Assembly: GCF_026210795.1 (NCBI RefSeq)
Contig: NC_089458.1
Coordinates: forward strand, 186,001-250,000
From: Rhizophagus irregularis
Taxonomy: Eukaryota > Glomeromycota > Glomeromycetes > Glomerales > Glomeraceae
Direction: 5' to 3'
DNA length: 64,000 nucleotides
Position 1 is the stretch's first letter. Each line of letters starts with the position of its first letter. Below are positions 36,275 through 49,140 of the stretch, piece by piece. The position numbers and the translations under genes are program-made. Under the pieces are notes generated by a model. It saw only the letters and a program-made list of their open reading frames with translations. It was not told the origin of the DNA and searched no databases.

Positions 36275-36569
36275 ATTTGGCCAAAATTAATAATTTTTTA
36301 CCAGAATTATCAACACAAATTGAACACAAATTGAACACAAATTTCAGTCACAATTTATTTATGTCACATGTACATGATTTCTGGCCAATCAAAATTAGGC
36401 TGATCTTTGCATGTGATTTAATCATTTAATCATGCACGCATTTTTTGTCTTATTTATTTTTGTCTCTTATTTCTTTATTCTTTTGTTCAATATTTTTAAT
36501 TTTTTTGTCTCTTCTTTCTTTCTATTATTTCTTTAATTATATACAATATATTTACATATATTTCATAAT

Positions 36570-37170
36570 TTATTGCTTTGCAGGTATAGAAATATTTGTT
36601 TATTAATACTAATTATTTTCATTTTTTTTTACCTCTTTGTTATTTTGTATCGTAATACTAACAATAATATCCATGTTTCCTTTATTCCTTTTTACTTGTA
36701 CTTTAATACTAACGATACTAACAATACTAACAACATGTTTATTTTTTCCTTTCTCTTTATTTCTTTATTCTTTTGTTCAATTACTTTGCAGGTATAGAAA
36801 TATTTATTTATTAATACTAATTATTTTAATATTAACGTGTTTTTTTTTACCTCTTTGTTACTTTATTATGTCGTAATACTAACAATACTATCTACGTTTC
36901 CTTTATTTCTTTTTACTTGTACTTTAATACTAACGATAATATCCATGTTTTTTTTACTCTTTTTACTGTTTCTTTAACTCTTTTTACCTTAATACTAGCT
37001 AACAATAATAACAATATTTCTTTTATCTTTATATCTAATACTAACGTTACTATAGCTGTTTCTCTTCTTTTTACGTCTATTACTTTTTACTTTTTCTTCT
37101 TTTTACTTTTATGTATTCTGTATATATTTGTAATTTTTTTATGGTTTAATAATATCTAATAAAACATACA
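36570..37170. repeat. Low-complexity tandem duplication, T/C-rich
   Basis: A segment of about 208 bp beginning CTTTGCAGGTATAGAAATAT is duplicated (36577 and 36785), with a partial third copy near 36910. Its content (TTTACCTCTTTGTTA, AATACTAACAATA) creates long but meaningless open frames. Confidence 0.6.
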
Positions 37171-37551
37171 TTATATAAACTTATAGTACAGAAAATGAAG
37201 TATTACTTATTGAAATATTTTGAAACATTACGAAATATTACGTTGTGTAAAATCACAGAATATTAAGGTATGGAGCATTACGCATCGTAATATTTCGAAA
37301 TATTTTAAAAAGTTACAAAATATTACGTTTACGCAAACTTGTGGCGGGTCTGAAAACTTACGAAATATTATGTAAAATTACGGAATATTACAAATCGTAA
37401 AATTACGAAGCTTTGCATATCGTAATATTTCGAAATATTTTAAAAAGTTACGAAATATTACGCTTACGCAAACTTGTGGCGGGTCTGGAAACTTACGAAA
37501 TATTATGATGTGTAAACTTGCGCAATTTTTCGCACTATATAATTTCCTGAT

Positions 37552-39440
37552 GTGATGAGTACGAAGTTTCTTTGAAGAATTACATTGAGAAAACAATCCA
37601 AGAACAAGTGGCGCAGTTTGAGTCATCAGAATTAGCCAATAATACGCCAGTATCAACACAAGTATAGCCAATAGAAACGGAAATTTTTGAAAATGTCGAA
37701 CATTAATCAATAAATATAGAACATGATGATCAAAATACCGAATACCAATCAAAGAACGTGATTGTAGAATCTTTAACAAAAAACTCTAAACAGAGTTTTA
37801 CAAAATTGAATGCCAAAGCCATACTTTATATCCCAAAAGGAAAAGAACGTACTATTACGTTTGCAGAAATAGTCTCCAGGAATTTAAATGTAAGCAGCAA
37901 CCGTAATACTTCTCTGACTCCATCTGATAATAAGCAAAAAGTTAACGTGATCAACAAATTGAGTCAAATCGGATAGCGAAGGAACTGGTAGCCAGAAGAA
38001 AAAATAACAACGCGTTCCTTGAAAGAAATTCAATCAGTAATGACCGGATATGATCCAGTACTTAAGAATAACGTTTGGGAAATTATTCTTTACGACATTC
38101 CCTCCATCTAGGCTTAGCTCGAACTTCTTCAGTATTTTGAGAAATATAGGTTACATGATCGCTTTCAAGACTAAACATTAGAAGAAATATTTAATGGTCA
38201 CCATATCAATCAACTTCAACGAGTGAGCAATAAATCTATGGAATAAAGAAGTCTGGACTGCTCCTTTAGGAGGCTTCCCTGTTTGTTGGTATCCTGCTAA
38301 CTGAAATCTTCAACAAAAAAAAGAACGAGAATGATTTCAGGCTGTAGTAAAAGATTTACTTGGAACTGTCATCACTTCAATATTGTATCCTTTAGACTCT
38401 TCCCAATCATCCATAGTATCCCATTTGGAATGTAAAGCTTTCAAGGTAGTTCAGGAAAAAAATACCCGCAAACTCATCACGTATTACAAAAATTGGGCAG
38501 ATTTGGATAAAATCACGAATACCAAGTTGAACTTGCAAGTATACTTTTCGTCAAAATGACAAAATACTAATTAAATTTATTTTGACAGACGTAATGTATT
38601 TTGACAGACGTAATTAATTCATAGTAATTTTATAATAAATAGTGAATTGGTCCGTTCGCCGAAATATGACGTAATTAATTAGCGGAGAAGTATACTTGCA
38701 AGAATATGAAGGTGTTTGGACTAGATACTTTTCTTCTCAACTATCTAAAGGTCGTAATCGATCACCAAAAAATGGCCAAAATCAAAAGCAGAACTAAAAC
38801 TCAGCTAACAAGGTTGGAACAAATATTACAGATAACAAGATTAAGATAAGCAAGCCTATTGGAAAGAAATACGTATCTTCAATTCTAAAGATTATGAAAA
38901 AAGGTATGGACAGTAGTGAATCTGGCAAACTTACACTGTTAGCAGAAATTAGATCATTACTAAGAAGGCTTAAGAACTGACAGGATGACTACTTGGCCTT
39001 GATGACTATATGTAAATTTGTGGTAGACAGTATAATAGACTTTATATCTGTAGAATACTAATATTTTATTTTAGTTATCCCTTTTTTAATTTTTTTTTTT
39101 TTACCCCTGATTTATTGTTTTTGCTCCTTTTATTTTATTTTGTTTGAATGGGTTTTGTCCACGCGTAGTAGTGAGTCTTTAGACACTCATACAGCATGAC
39201 TTGGAGGAGAGGGTTCTTCTAAAAAAGGCCGCCTATAAGGCAGATTTACTCCCCTAGCCTAAGTTCTTTACTGACAGTGCACATATGATTGCTTTGCCGA
39301 AATTAGCAGGTGGTGTATTTCTTTACTAAATTAGGATTTATATTAGTTTTACGTGTATTGTATCAACTTATTTTTTAAATCTTAATAAAGATCTATATGT
39401 GCTACAGCAAAAAAAAAAATAAAAAATAAAAAATAAACTG
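37552..39440 (+). pseudogene. LINE-associated ORF1-like protein relic
   Basis: Plus-strand reading across stops and frame changes gives YEVSLKNYIEKTIQEQVAQF, KERTITFAEIVSRNLNV, and SLKEIQSVMTGYDPVLKNNV followed by WEIILYDIP. It continues with NKEVWTAPLGGFPVCWYPAN, FQAVVKDLLGTVITSILYPL and KLITYYKNWADLDKI. It ends with a basic C-terminus (KGRNRSPKNGQ, ILKIMKKGMDSS) and an A-rich (TAAAAAA)n tail near 39405-39435. The layout resembles the nucleic-acid-binding first ORF that accompanies LINEs in this kind of genome. The 155-bp MITE at 38540 interrupts it. Its 5' end abuts the inverted repeat ending at 37549. Confidence 0.6.
38540..38694 (+). mobile_element. 155-bp MITE, family B copy 1
   Basis: Ends TATACTTTTCGTC and GGAGAAGTATA are inverted, and the exact 8-bp duplication CTTGCAAG flanks it (38532-38539, 38695-38702). 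Ignoring the insert and one duplicate, the surrounding frame reads KLNLQEYEGVWTRYFSSQL without a break. An identical-length copy lies in reverse orientation at 60875. Confidence 0.92.
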
Positions 39441-41598
39441 TATTGCAAGTAAATTTGCCTGCAATTTCTAAATTAAGATAAATAATGCTATAACTGAAAA
39501 AATTCTTTAATTTTAACATACATTTTGGCTATAAATTGTATAAATTAGATATGTAACTAATTATTAAAATTGGATAAGAAATTAACTGCAAAAATAGTAT
39601 TAAATTTTATATAATAAAATTTAAACTTTTCTTATCCTATTTTTTTTATTTTAAATATTTATTATAACTTTTATTTTTATTATAAAATTTTGCATTATAA
39701 TAAATAAAATAGTGATAAAAAGTTAATATATAATTCAAATGCATAATAAAATTTTCATTAAGGTTTTATATAAAGTTAAAATCCTATTAAACATTAAAAC
39801 AAATTTTATAAATTCTATTAAGATTTTATATAGTTACAATTAATTATTAATGAAATCATTAAAGTTAGTAAGTGCATAGTTTTTAAAATTTTATAATTAT
39901 CTTAATATACAACTTTTGACCAATGGGTTATTTTCAATTTTCTAATATATAATTAATAAATAATAATGGTTACTATACAATATATAATTTAAACTATTTT
40001 GGAAAAAAATTTTATTAATATTTGCTTTATTTTTCATAAAATTAGATAAAAGCTAAATTTTTGGCAAAATTGCAGGCAAATTTAGAGATATTTATTAATC
40101 AATAAAAAATATAAATTTTTACAAACTATACTGTATTTATTTTCTATTACAAGTATTACTAATAATATTAATTAAATTTTCTATTGTAAGTATTAGTTAG
40201 CTTTTATTATAATATTAAATTTTTTTAAAAATTATAATATCAGTTTTTATTATTGTAATAGTATTGATCTTCTTATATTAGTAAAGTTTCAAAGTAAATT
40301 TGCTTATTTTTTTTTTGAAGTAACATTATTTATATTTTTATTGTATTTTCTAAAAAAAAAAAAAATTATTATAAAGAAATTATTTTTAACAAACTCTTAA
40401 AATCTTCATTCACCGTATCCTGGTATTTTTTCCGAGCATATTGGCACAAAAAGATTAGAAATGGTAATATACGCCGCCTCATAAATCGATATTTTCTCAC
40501 CAGAACAGGTGATACCGTAAGTAAATTTCTTTGCTTATACCATTTTTAGAGCGAAAAAAAAAAAAAAAATTCTCATAATTGTCGTGCACGTTTATCCTCA
40601 GAATTACCTTATTTGAACAGAAATTTATGACATAATGTGATAACAAAGATCTGAGTTAAATCGTTAAAATCGCAATCACATGAACCTCACAATTTATAAA
40701 AAAAAAAATTTTTTTCAAGTATCCTTTTTTTATATATATAATTTAATAATATATCGAGCTTTTATTATCTGTTAAAATAATAAACCTAATTTTTTTTTTG
40801 TTCACACAAAAAAACAAGTAGTTGACTTCACATTATTATAATAATTTTTTTTTAAAAAAGAAAAAAAATTAATGAAGAAAGAAACACAAAAAAAAAATTC
40901 TAATTAAGTCTAATAATATAGAATTCACGAAAAAAAAAGATATATATATATATGCAAAAAAAAGAATAACATTCTAAAAACTTCTTGTTTATATAAATCT
41001 ATTTGTATATGCTAAAAAGTCTAATAAAATTTGTCTATGAATATTTTCTGTACATTATAACGTATATATAAACGTGTTGTTACACACAAGTACAATAAAA
41101 AAAAAACCCAGAGGAAAAAAGCAATAACGTAAAACCGTAAAACCAAATTAAGACATTGTCCATTTAGATAAAGAAACTAAAGAGGTACTAATGACGATAA
41201 ATTATTGTTACGGGTAAGCAGTAATAATAATAGGCGAGAAATTAATGTAATACAAAATGAATTTTATATATATACGTTGTATATATAAAAAAAAGCCAGT
41301 AAGTAATTAAAAATAACCCGTCCGCAATTAATCATCATAAAACTGAAGTAACGGAACCCGTCCAAGACTTCATGTAATTTTTCCCAAAACAAAAAAAAAA
41401 CCGCCATAAAACTTATTAGAAATATATACTAAATACTAAAGAAAAAAAAATGCGAAAAAAAAATATAAAAGAAACTATATCTCAAATATTGATACTACAC
41501 ATTTCAAAATAAAAATAAGTATATGATTAGAAGAGAGAAAAAAAAAATATTATTAATATCCAAAAACTCCTTTTTATCCTTCCTAAAATTATATATAA
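39441..41598. other. AT-rich region downstream of the WOPR gene
   Basis: No supported gene. The part next to 41599 should include the 3' untranslated region of the WOPR gene. Scattered poly-A and poly-T runs and TATA repeats dominate. Confidence 0.5.
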
Positions 41599-42732
41599 TT
41601 AAAAAAGTTTTAAATTGGTGTAAATTGCTTCTAACTGTCGTTGATCTTCAGTATTCCTAATCTTTTCCCATGGAATATCTTGTGGAGGTAATTGATGACC
41701 ATTTGAAACAGATGATGAATTTTGAGGAGGATAAGAAGCCGGAAAAGGTAATTGCTGAGGAGTTGGGAAAGTGAATCTTGATGATGGATTTGGAATATTA
41801 ATAGGTTGTGAACCATTACCAAAACCATTTGAATTATTATCAGAATTTGAAGGTTGAATGAAATTTGGAGGAGGATATAATGGTAATGAAGCGGTACTTG
41901 AACCATTATGATAAGGTGAATAAATATTACGATTATTAAAATTTGGATAATCATCCTCAGTTGTTGAAGGTGAAGATGAAATTGAAGGAGTTGAACATGC
42001 AGAATTTGAATCAAATTGATGATGATGAGATTGTTGTAATTGCCAATATGGACTTGGTGAGAGAGATCTTTCGACGACAGAGCCATCACCACCGTAACTA
42101 TGAGTATGATGATGATGATGATTGTGATGATGGGAAGCACCACCAGCATAGTGATGAACATGTTGTGGGACACCATCGACATTTGATGTTTCGGGGTACA
42201 TACCCTTTGGAATTATAATACCTTTAAGTTTCTCATCATTCATGGGAATTTGTAATTTTTCACTGATAACATCAGCTTTAGTATAATAACATATCAAATG
42301 TAATTTTTGATGAGCAGTTGTCGTTATACTAAAAGATTGTTTAACAAGGCCTCCATGTTTATATCTGCATTGTTCAGTTGCTGAAGTTATAGATTTTTTT
42401 GCGGAATGATAAGATTCACTAGAATCTGTGTCTTCACTAGATAAGTCATGAGGGTTATTACTTGAACGAGAATTTGATTTTCGTTTTGATTCCAATTCTC
42501 TATAGGTTAGAAAACTACCGCTAACACGACTTGCAGACCAACTCTTTCCATCTGTCCAGCGTCTCATACCAGCTTCACGTTCATCCCAAACGAAGACTGA
42601 ACCCGAACGTATAGATGATCGTTCCTTTTCACTAAGTCTACGTTGTATACGAGATAAAAATCCTATGCGACAAGCCTCAAAAAGTAAGATGGCATCTTGT
42701 GGTGTTTTGACGTAACCGTGATATGTTTCCAT
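41599..42732 (-). CDS. WOPR (Gti1/Pac2 family) transcription factor
   Basis: Single-exon gene of 377 residues. Residues 1-85 form the first WOPR box (METYHGYVKTPQDAILLFEA, SGSVFVWDEREAGMRRWTDG, KSWSASRVSGSFLTYRELE). About residues 128-200 form the second (LVKQSFSITTTAHQKLHLIC, YYTKADVISEKLQIP, then the Pro-Lys-Gly-Met-Tyr-Pro motif). The two boxes make one DNA-binding fold. WOPR proteins such as Wor1, Ryp1, Sge1 and Pac2 control morphology, host association and development in fungi. The C-terminal half is low complexity, with a His run (HHHNHHHHHTH near residue 203) and Ser/Pro/Asn/Gln-rich sequence, typical of an activation region. The start is the family's universal M-x-T-Y/F-x-G-x-V. A very long gene-free region lies upstream (42733-57250), as is known for the Candida WOR1 locus. 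No damage seen. Confidence 0.95.
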   Translation of the reverse strand: METYHGYVKTPQDAILLFEACRIGFLSRIQRRLSEKERSSIRSGSVFVWDEREAGMRRWTDGKSWSASRVSGSFLTYRELESKRKSNSRSSNNPHDLSSEDTDSSESYHSAKKSITSATEQCRYKHGGLVKQSFSITTTAHQKLHLICYYTKADVISEKLQIPMNDEKLKGIIIPKGMYPETSNVDGVPQHVHHYAGGASHHHNHHHHHTHSYGGDGSVVERSLSPSPYWQLQQSHHHQFDSNSACSTPSISSSPSTTEDDYPNFNNRNIYSPYHNGSSTASLPLYPPPNFIQPSNSDNNSNGFGNGSQPINIPNPSSRFTFPTPQQLPFPASYPPQNSSSVSNGHQLPPQDIPWEKIRNTEDQRQLEAIYTNLKLF

Positions 42733-45700
42733 GTTTGGTAATATAATTTTATTTATTGTATATGTGTGAATATATATATGTATATATTTTTTTTTCTATT
42801 GTATTTAAAAAAAAAAAAGTAGAGAAAATGATTTTCGTTAGTGGATGAACAATTTATATATATAAGAATATTGATGTACGACGAAACAATTTCCGATGTG
42901 CATTAATTTTTAAGTCATGAGAACTTTTTAAAGAAAACTCTCTTTTTTTTTTTAGCACGAGGAGGCGAACATATCTAACCTAACAATAATATAATTAAAT
43001 AAACCAACTAGAAAAAAAATACTCACCAAAAGACAAAAATTAGGTTTCGACCACGAAAAAAGTTTTTTTTTTTGTGTTTCTTCTTTTCTATTAAGAGTTT
43101 TAAATGTTGAAATATAAAAGGTTGTAATATTTTTGCTTCGTTTGCTGCTTTGTTGGTGTATATATTTGTTGTGTGTAAAAGGTGTAAAAGTGAAATTAAC
43201 TCTTGCAAATCCTCTAATCAATCTAGTAATATACCAAAAAAGACTTTTTTTTTTTCCTGTATATGGTGTTTTATTATATTTGTCGTTTTGTCGAAAAAGG
43301 TTGAGAGAGGTGATAAAATTTTGTATTATATGAGTGTATAATTCTATTTCTATTATGATAATATTATAATACTTTTTTTTTTCGAGAAAAAAACTTGTAT
43401 TGATCAGTCAATGACCCAACACAACTTTTTACTTTTTGTTAAACGACGAAAAAAAAAAAAAAAAGTATTTCAAAAAAAAATATAAAAAAAAAAAGGTGAA
43501 AAATGGGAGTGTATATATATATTATGAAAAAAAAATTTTTTTAGAAAAAAAAAAAAATTCTAAGGGGTGCTGGGTTGAAAAGGGTGTTTTTTAATGATTT
43601 TTTTTACAATATAAAAAAAAAAAAAAAAGAAGGGGAAAAGATAAATGGAAGGTTTCTCTTTTTTTTTTTGGCGTAATTATTATAGACTTTTTTAGAGTTT
43701 TTTTTTTTTTTTTAAAGTTGAATATAAAAAAAAAATTATAAGAAAACAGGGGAGGTTTTGTTTGTTTCCGTTATACAAGTCAAAAAAAAGAAGAAAATTT
43801 TTTTTTTTATAAAGGTTTTAAAGTACACATATTTATACTTTCTAATCTACACTACATATAGTATAAAATAAGCTATTATGTATAGTTGATAAAGTATCTC
43901 GTAGTTATTACGTGTTAATACAAAATTTATAATAATTTATAATGAATATGTAATGTAAATATTACACATCAAAACTAAAAATAATATATATAAAAAATAT
44001 ATTATACATTATACATTAGATGTGCAGATTTTAATTTAATTTTATTCTAAGCTTGTTCAACGGTAACCATTATGGTATTACAAGTATTACAACTATTAAC
44101 CGAGTTTTTTATTACTATCGTAAAATATTTAGTATTAGCTCAATTTTTAAAGTGACGACTAACATCGTTATTACCATAATCAGCTTACATTCATCTATAA
44201 GGATAACGGATTCCGAATTCTTTTTTTTTTTATGATATCATTTTCATATTGTTTACATTTTGGTCAGATGTTTAAGATATTTTTTATATTATTAAGCTAC
44301 TTTATTTGGTTCAAAATTAAATTAAATTAACTGCGGTTTTTTTTTAAAAAAAAACGTCAAAAAATATATATTTTTAATTTACGTTAAAAAATGTATAAAA
44401 AAAATTAAAAGAAACATATTTTTTATTCAGGTTTTATTTGGCTTATTTTGCAGATTGTGTTTTTTTTTCTTTTTTTTTTTTTTTAACGATTTTCAAACTA
44501 AAATAATTTTTTTATTTTTTTTTGTGTGCGTATTTGGTTTTATTTAAAGTAAAGGTAACCCGGAGAAAGAACTACGAAAAAAATTGCCTAATTTTGTAAT
44601 ACCGGAAATTAGTATTTTTTTTTAATAAATTCATTAAAATTCATTTTAATTAAAAATAACTTTTTTTTTTGATAGACGTCATAAAAAAAATAAAAAAAAT
44701 ATCGGATTTTTAATTTTAAATGGAGGAGAATGAGAATATGGTTTAGATTTTATATTGTTCCTTTATGAGAAAAGTTCATGAAGTAAATGAGTAATAAGTA
44801 ATGAGTAATAAAATCGATTATAAAGGGATTATGAGGATTATGAGGTAATATAAAATATAAAAAAATATAAAAAAAAAAATAAAAAAATATAAATTTTTTT
44901 AAATATACGGACATTAGCGAAAAACTGTTTATCACGTTTATTTGATACGTTTATTGATTGTCTCGTAGTTTAATTTTACTTCCCGATTATCTCTTATTTA
45001 GAGTCTATTTGTTATTAATTACCATATTGATCTTCCAAAATTGATTTTTTTTTTCCTGGTTTTCCCTTACCTCAAATTTTTATTATATGAAAGAAAAAAA
45101 AAAAAAAAAAAATTATACATATACATAAAAATATATAAAAATACATCTTACATTAAATACACAAAATACACAAAATACGTACATATACATAATATATATA
45201 TTTAATTATAATCCTATATTAGGAATAAGAAAAAATAAATTATTTGTACGACAATTTAAATTTTATATTAAAATTTTTTTTAAAAAAGGAAAACTAACCT
45301 TATTTATATTAAGGAGATATGATTTCTTTTTTTTCTACTGCGGACTCACAAAAAGATGAAACTGTGATACAAAAGTTCACTTTTTCCTAAAAGGTTCTTA
45401 TTGAATGGTCTTTTTTTAAACTCAATCCATTTTTAGAATTATTATAATGATATAATTGAAAATGTCAAAAAAAAAAACTTTATTTCCAAGTTTAGATAAT
45501 AATCATTTTCTTTTATTATAATCCCTTTTAGTGTTACAATTAAGTGATATTCTTATTATTTACTTTCGTGAACATAAGTAATTATGTTTTTTTTTTTGAC
45601 GTTGGTTCTGGACGTATGTATAAATATACATTAGTTATGTGTTATGTTTAATGGTCAGTCATATTTGGTTATGTTATTGTTTAATGGTCAGCCATGTATG

Positions 45701-47002
45701 TGTATCTTTCAACGCAAATAATAATATAAGGTTATGTTATTTACACATTCACACATTCTCATCTAATAAATTCTTTCTTTTAAAATGATTAAATTTAGAA
45801 TGAGAAATTTTAAATAATTTAAATAATCTAATTTATAACGAATAATAATTAATCGAGTACAAGATTCATTCAATTTGAACACATATTTTATGGCACAGAC
45901 ATCATTTTAAACATTCATTCATTTCCATATTTAACGTTCAATGTAAAAAAAAAAAGGGAATAAAAATTAATTAATTGATAATACTTTTTTATTTTTGTGA
46001 TACAGATTGAAATGTAACGCAAAAAGAAAATATAGTTATGATAAAATTGGTGATTTTTTGAAAGGATGGAAAAACTTAATTATTTCATTTCTTAATTTTT
46101 TTGATTATGCATTTAATAATAAAATCATTTCTTAACAAAAAGTTTTTTTGGATTTTCTTTTTTAATTTTCTCGAGAGAAATCATGCACTTTCACAAAAAA
46201 TTTAGCCTCATTACATGAAAGTAATGTGACGATGATGGTAACAGTGATGAAGGTCCTAACGTGACTTTAAAAAAAAAAAGCCACATTCATTACGTTATGA
46301 GTGTTACTTAAAAAAGTATTATTCTTCGCGATCACTTTTAATTTGCAAAAGATGAGAGATATATAACTAAAACGTAAACAAATCCTTTATTATTTGTTTT
46401 TTTTTTAGCCATGCATTTCTTCTATAATTTCATATGCACTTTTATAATTTTATATGCAAAAAGTTGGAAAAGGTGATATATTTTTAAAATAGGTAAAAAT
46501 TTTTATTATATAAATTCATATAAATATCACGTTACAATGCAATCGTTACATTACATATATATATATAATATATACTATAATTGTTTGTGGGGGAACCATA
46601 AAATAATTCATGAATAATAATATAAATATGTATGTTGTGTTATCTTTTGCTTTTTTCTTTTCCTGTGAATTTTTTTTCTTCAAAAAAAAAATTATGCGGT
46701 TATATAAAAAAACTAAACTTTGTTTTTTCGAAAAAGTTAAAACCTTATGGTCTTATTTATATAATTAATGTTTGTTTGCATTTATTTACATGCGCCCAAC
46801 TTTCATTTAAATTATTTACTTGTGATGTTAGTTATCTTGAGTATCAAAAAATCAGCATTTTACAGATCTTTAACACAAGTGTAACAAAATTTTTGAAATA
46901 ATAATAATAAAAAAAAAAAATCATAATAAAAAAAAAATTAATTAATATAAGTGGAAGCTGGCGTTAAAACCTTGTATATAATATATCTAAATGATTTTTT
47001 TT

Positions 47003-47041
<39 letters not shown>

Positions 47042-47044
47042 TTA

Positions 47045-47075
<31 letters not shown>

Positions 47076-49104
47076 AATTAAGTAATAATGTGTACAACAA
47101 GTACGACAACTATTTTTTTCTCAAACATTTTCAAGCATTACAGCATCAATTACAGGATAAAAAATTTATTGTTATCAGTAATATAAAAGATATATTTACA
47201 GATAAGATAAAAAGGTTATATTTGTAGGTTACACGTTAAAAAAAAAAAAATCTTTATATTCTTAAATAAAATAATGGAAATCTTTATTTGGAAATTATTA
47301 CCAAAAATCCTTTATGGTTTTTCAATAGACTTTCCGATCTTTTTATTACTATTATTATTTATTACCGGAAATTACCAACTTATTTAAAACAATACTAATA
47401 AAATTTTTGGATGACCTTTTTTTCGGAAAAAAATTTTTTTTTTTTTTCTAAAAACTTTTTTTTATTGGAAATTCTTTATAGTTAACCAACATAAACTCGC
47501 ATATTAAATGAATGAACTTGTTAATCTGTACAACGATGCGGAATGACTTGTCAAATGCCACTTTAGAAATGTAAAGAAATGTAAAGAGATGTAAGAGAAA
47601 TGTAAGATGATTTTTTGAAATTTTTAATTTTTTTTATTTATATATTTATTTATTTATTTTTTTCCTTCTTTCTTTCTTAAAAGAAGATGCAATATGTACC
47701 ATAATACATTTCGGAATAATCATGCTTAAATAAATTTAATAAATAATTGCATCTCTTTTTGTTATCTAACTGCATTCTATAAAGACATTTTATAATTCAT
47801 TATTAAAAAGAAAAGGAATTGTCCAACTTTCGAAAATCCTTATTTTCCTCCGCATCAATTAAGAAAATAAACAAGTTTAATCACCAGTTTTTTTTTTTTT
47901 TTTCACAAAAAAAAATCGAGAAAAAAAAAAATTATAAATAATAATGTACAAGTAGGTTAACTGGGACATTGCATTTGCATTTATTTCAAACCCAAAATTG
48001 ATAGATGCATTATGTGGAGTATACAAAAGTAATATGATTTACTTTAATTAGTTTTATAGTATTCTACATCGAGTAATATTAAGTATGAAGTTAAAACGCG
48101 GAGATGCGCAAATAGCATTGAATGTAAATTCTTTTTTTTTGAAGCACATGACTCTTTTTTTTTTTTTTTAATAATAAACCTATTATAAGTTTAACTAAAG
48201 AAGTCTAAAGATAAGCTTAATAGACGTATTACAAGAAATACTATAAATTATAAATTAAAGTTTATTCTAATTATTTATCATATGTCAAAATTATTTTCTT
48301 TTTTTTTTTTTTTTTTGATCAAATGATCTTCGATTTGTAAACTTTATTTCTTTTTACGTTATTTTGTTACCGCCCTCCTGTGAAAAAAAAAATTTAGATT
48401 TAAAAAAAAAAATATACTTTTTTAAATTTTTTTTTTAAAAAAAAAACAAAAAGGAGAGAAAGAAGAAAAGAATATCCGATATTTTGATATGAGAAGATAT
48501 AATGAAATACTAAAAAAAAAAAATTTTAGTAACAATTATTTTAAAATTTAATTTTAATCGGAGAAAAGTTTATTGAAACTAACAATATGATATATTGTTC
48601 ATTAAAAATTGCGTCATATAAGTCATATAAAATATGATTTATTAATAATAAATAGTCATATTACTCATATAATTCTTAATAATAAATAATAATAATAATA
48701 ATAATAATAATGCATTTACCCAATGAAAGAATGCAATTAAGGTTTACAAGGTAACTTCTTCAGAATGATTATTACATTAGACAAAAAAAAAAACATTTAA
48801 CCTTTTTTTTACTAATGTCAATATAAAAAGCGTTCTTTTTTTCAAAAAAAAGAACCTTTTTTTTTTTCTTAAAAATAATAATAATTATAATATACACATG
48901 TACGTATAATTCATTGTAAAATAAACTTTAAAATTAGAACAATGGAAATAAATTTTTTTTTTAAAAAAAAAAGATAATAATTCTTTTATTCCTTCCTTCC
49001 TTCTTTCTTTTTTTCTTATTTTTTTTTTTTTTTTTATTAAGCAAAATTTCAGCCAACTTCCTTATAAATGTTGATTGTGTGAACATTTGACCGCATTATA
49101 TATC

Positions 49105-49140
<36 letters not shown>

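Larger units (their letters stand above)
33160..37549. mobile_element. Large region bounded by 38-bp terminal inverted repeats (4.39 kb)
   Basis: Left end CAGGAAATTTTATAGCGCGA continuing to 33197, and right end reading TCGCACTATATAATTTCCTG up to 37549, match in inverted orientation at 35 of 38 positions. Both sub-terminal zones are filled with TAATATTACG and GAAATATTTCG words. No target duplication is visible. It encloses a 50-bp tandem repeat, a Myb/SANT-like pseudogene and hAT-like element 2. It may be a Mutator-like or other TIR element that carried a gene; the class is not certain. Confidence 0.55.

Noticed and set aside
36573..37159. Overlapping plus-strand frames rich in Phe, Leu and Ile that look like membrane proteins
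   Set aside because: They come from a T/C-rich tandem duplication and have no start context or conserved motif.
40719..40735. GTATCCTTT word resembling a U12-type donor
   Set aside because: It lies in gene-free AT-rich sequence with no exon on either side.
41631..42218. Frames of 183 and 91 codons within the WOPR gene
   Set aside because: Out-of-frame or antisense readings of its His/Asn/Gln-rich low-complexity half; composition is hydrophobic or His/Asp runs without homology.
42952..46901. Several 60-90-codon frames upstream of the WOPR gene
   Set aside because: All are dominated by codons from poly-A and poly-T tracts (Lys, Phe, Ile, Asn) and lack any domain.
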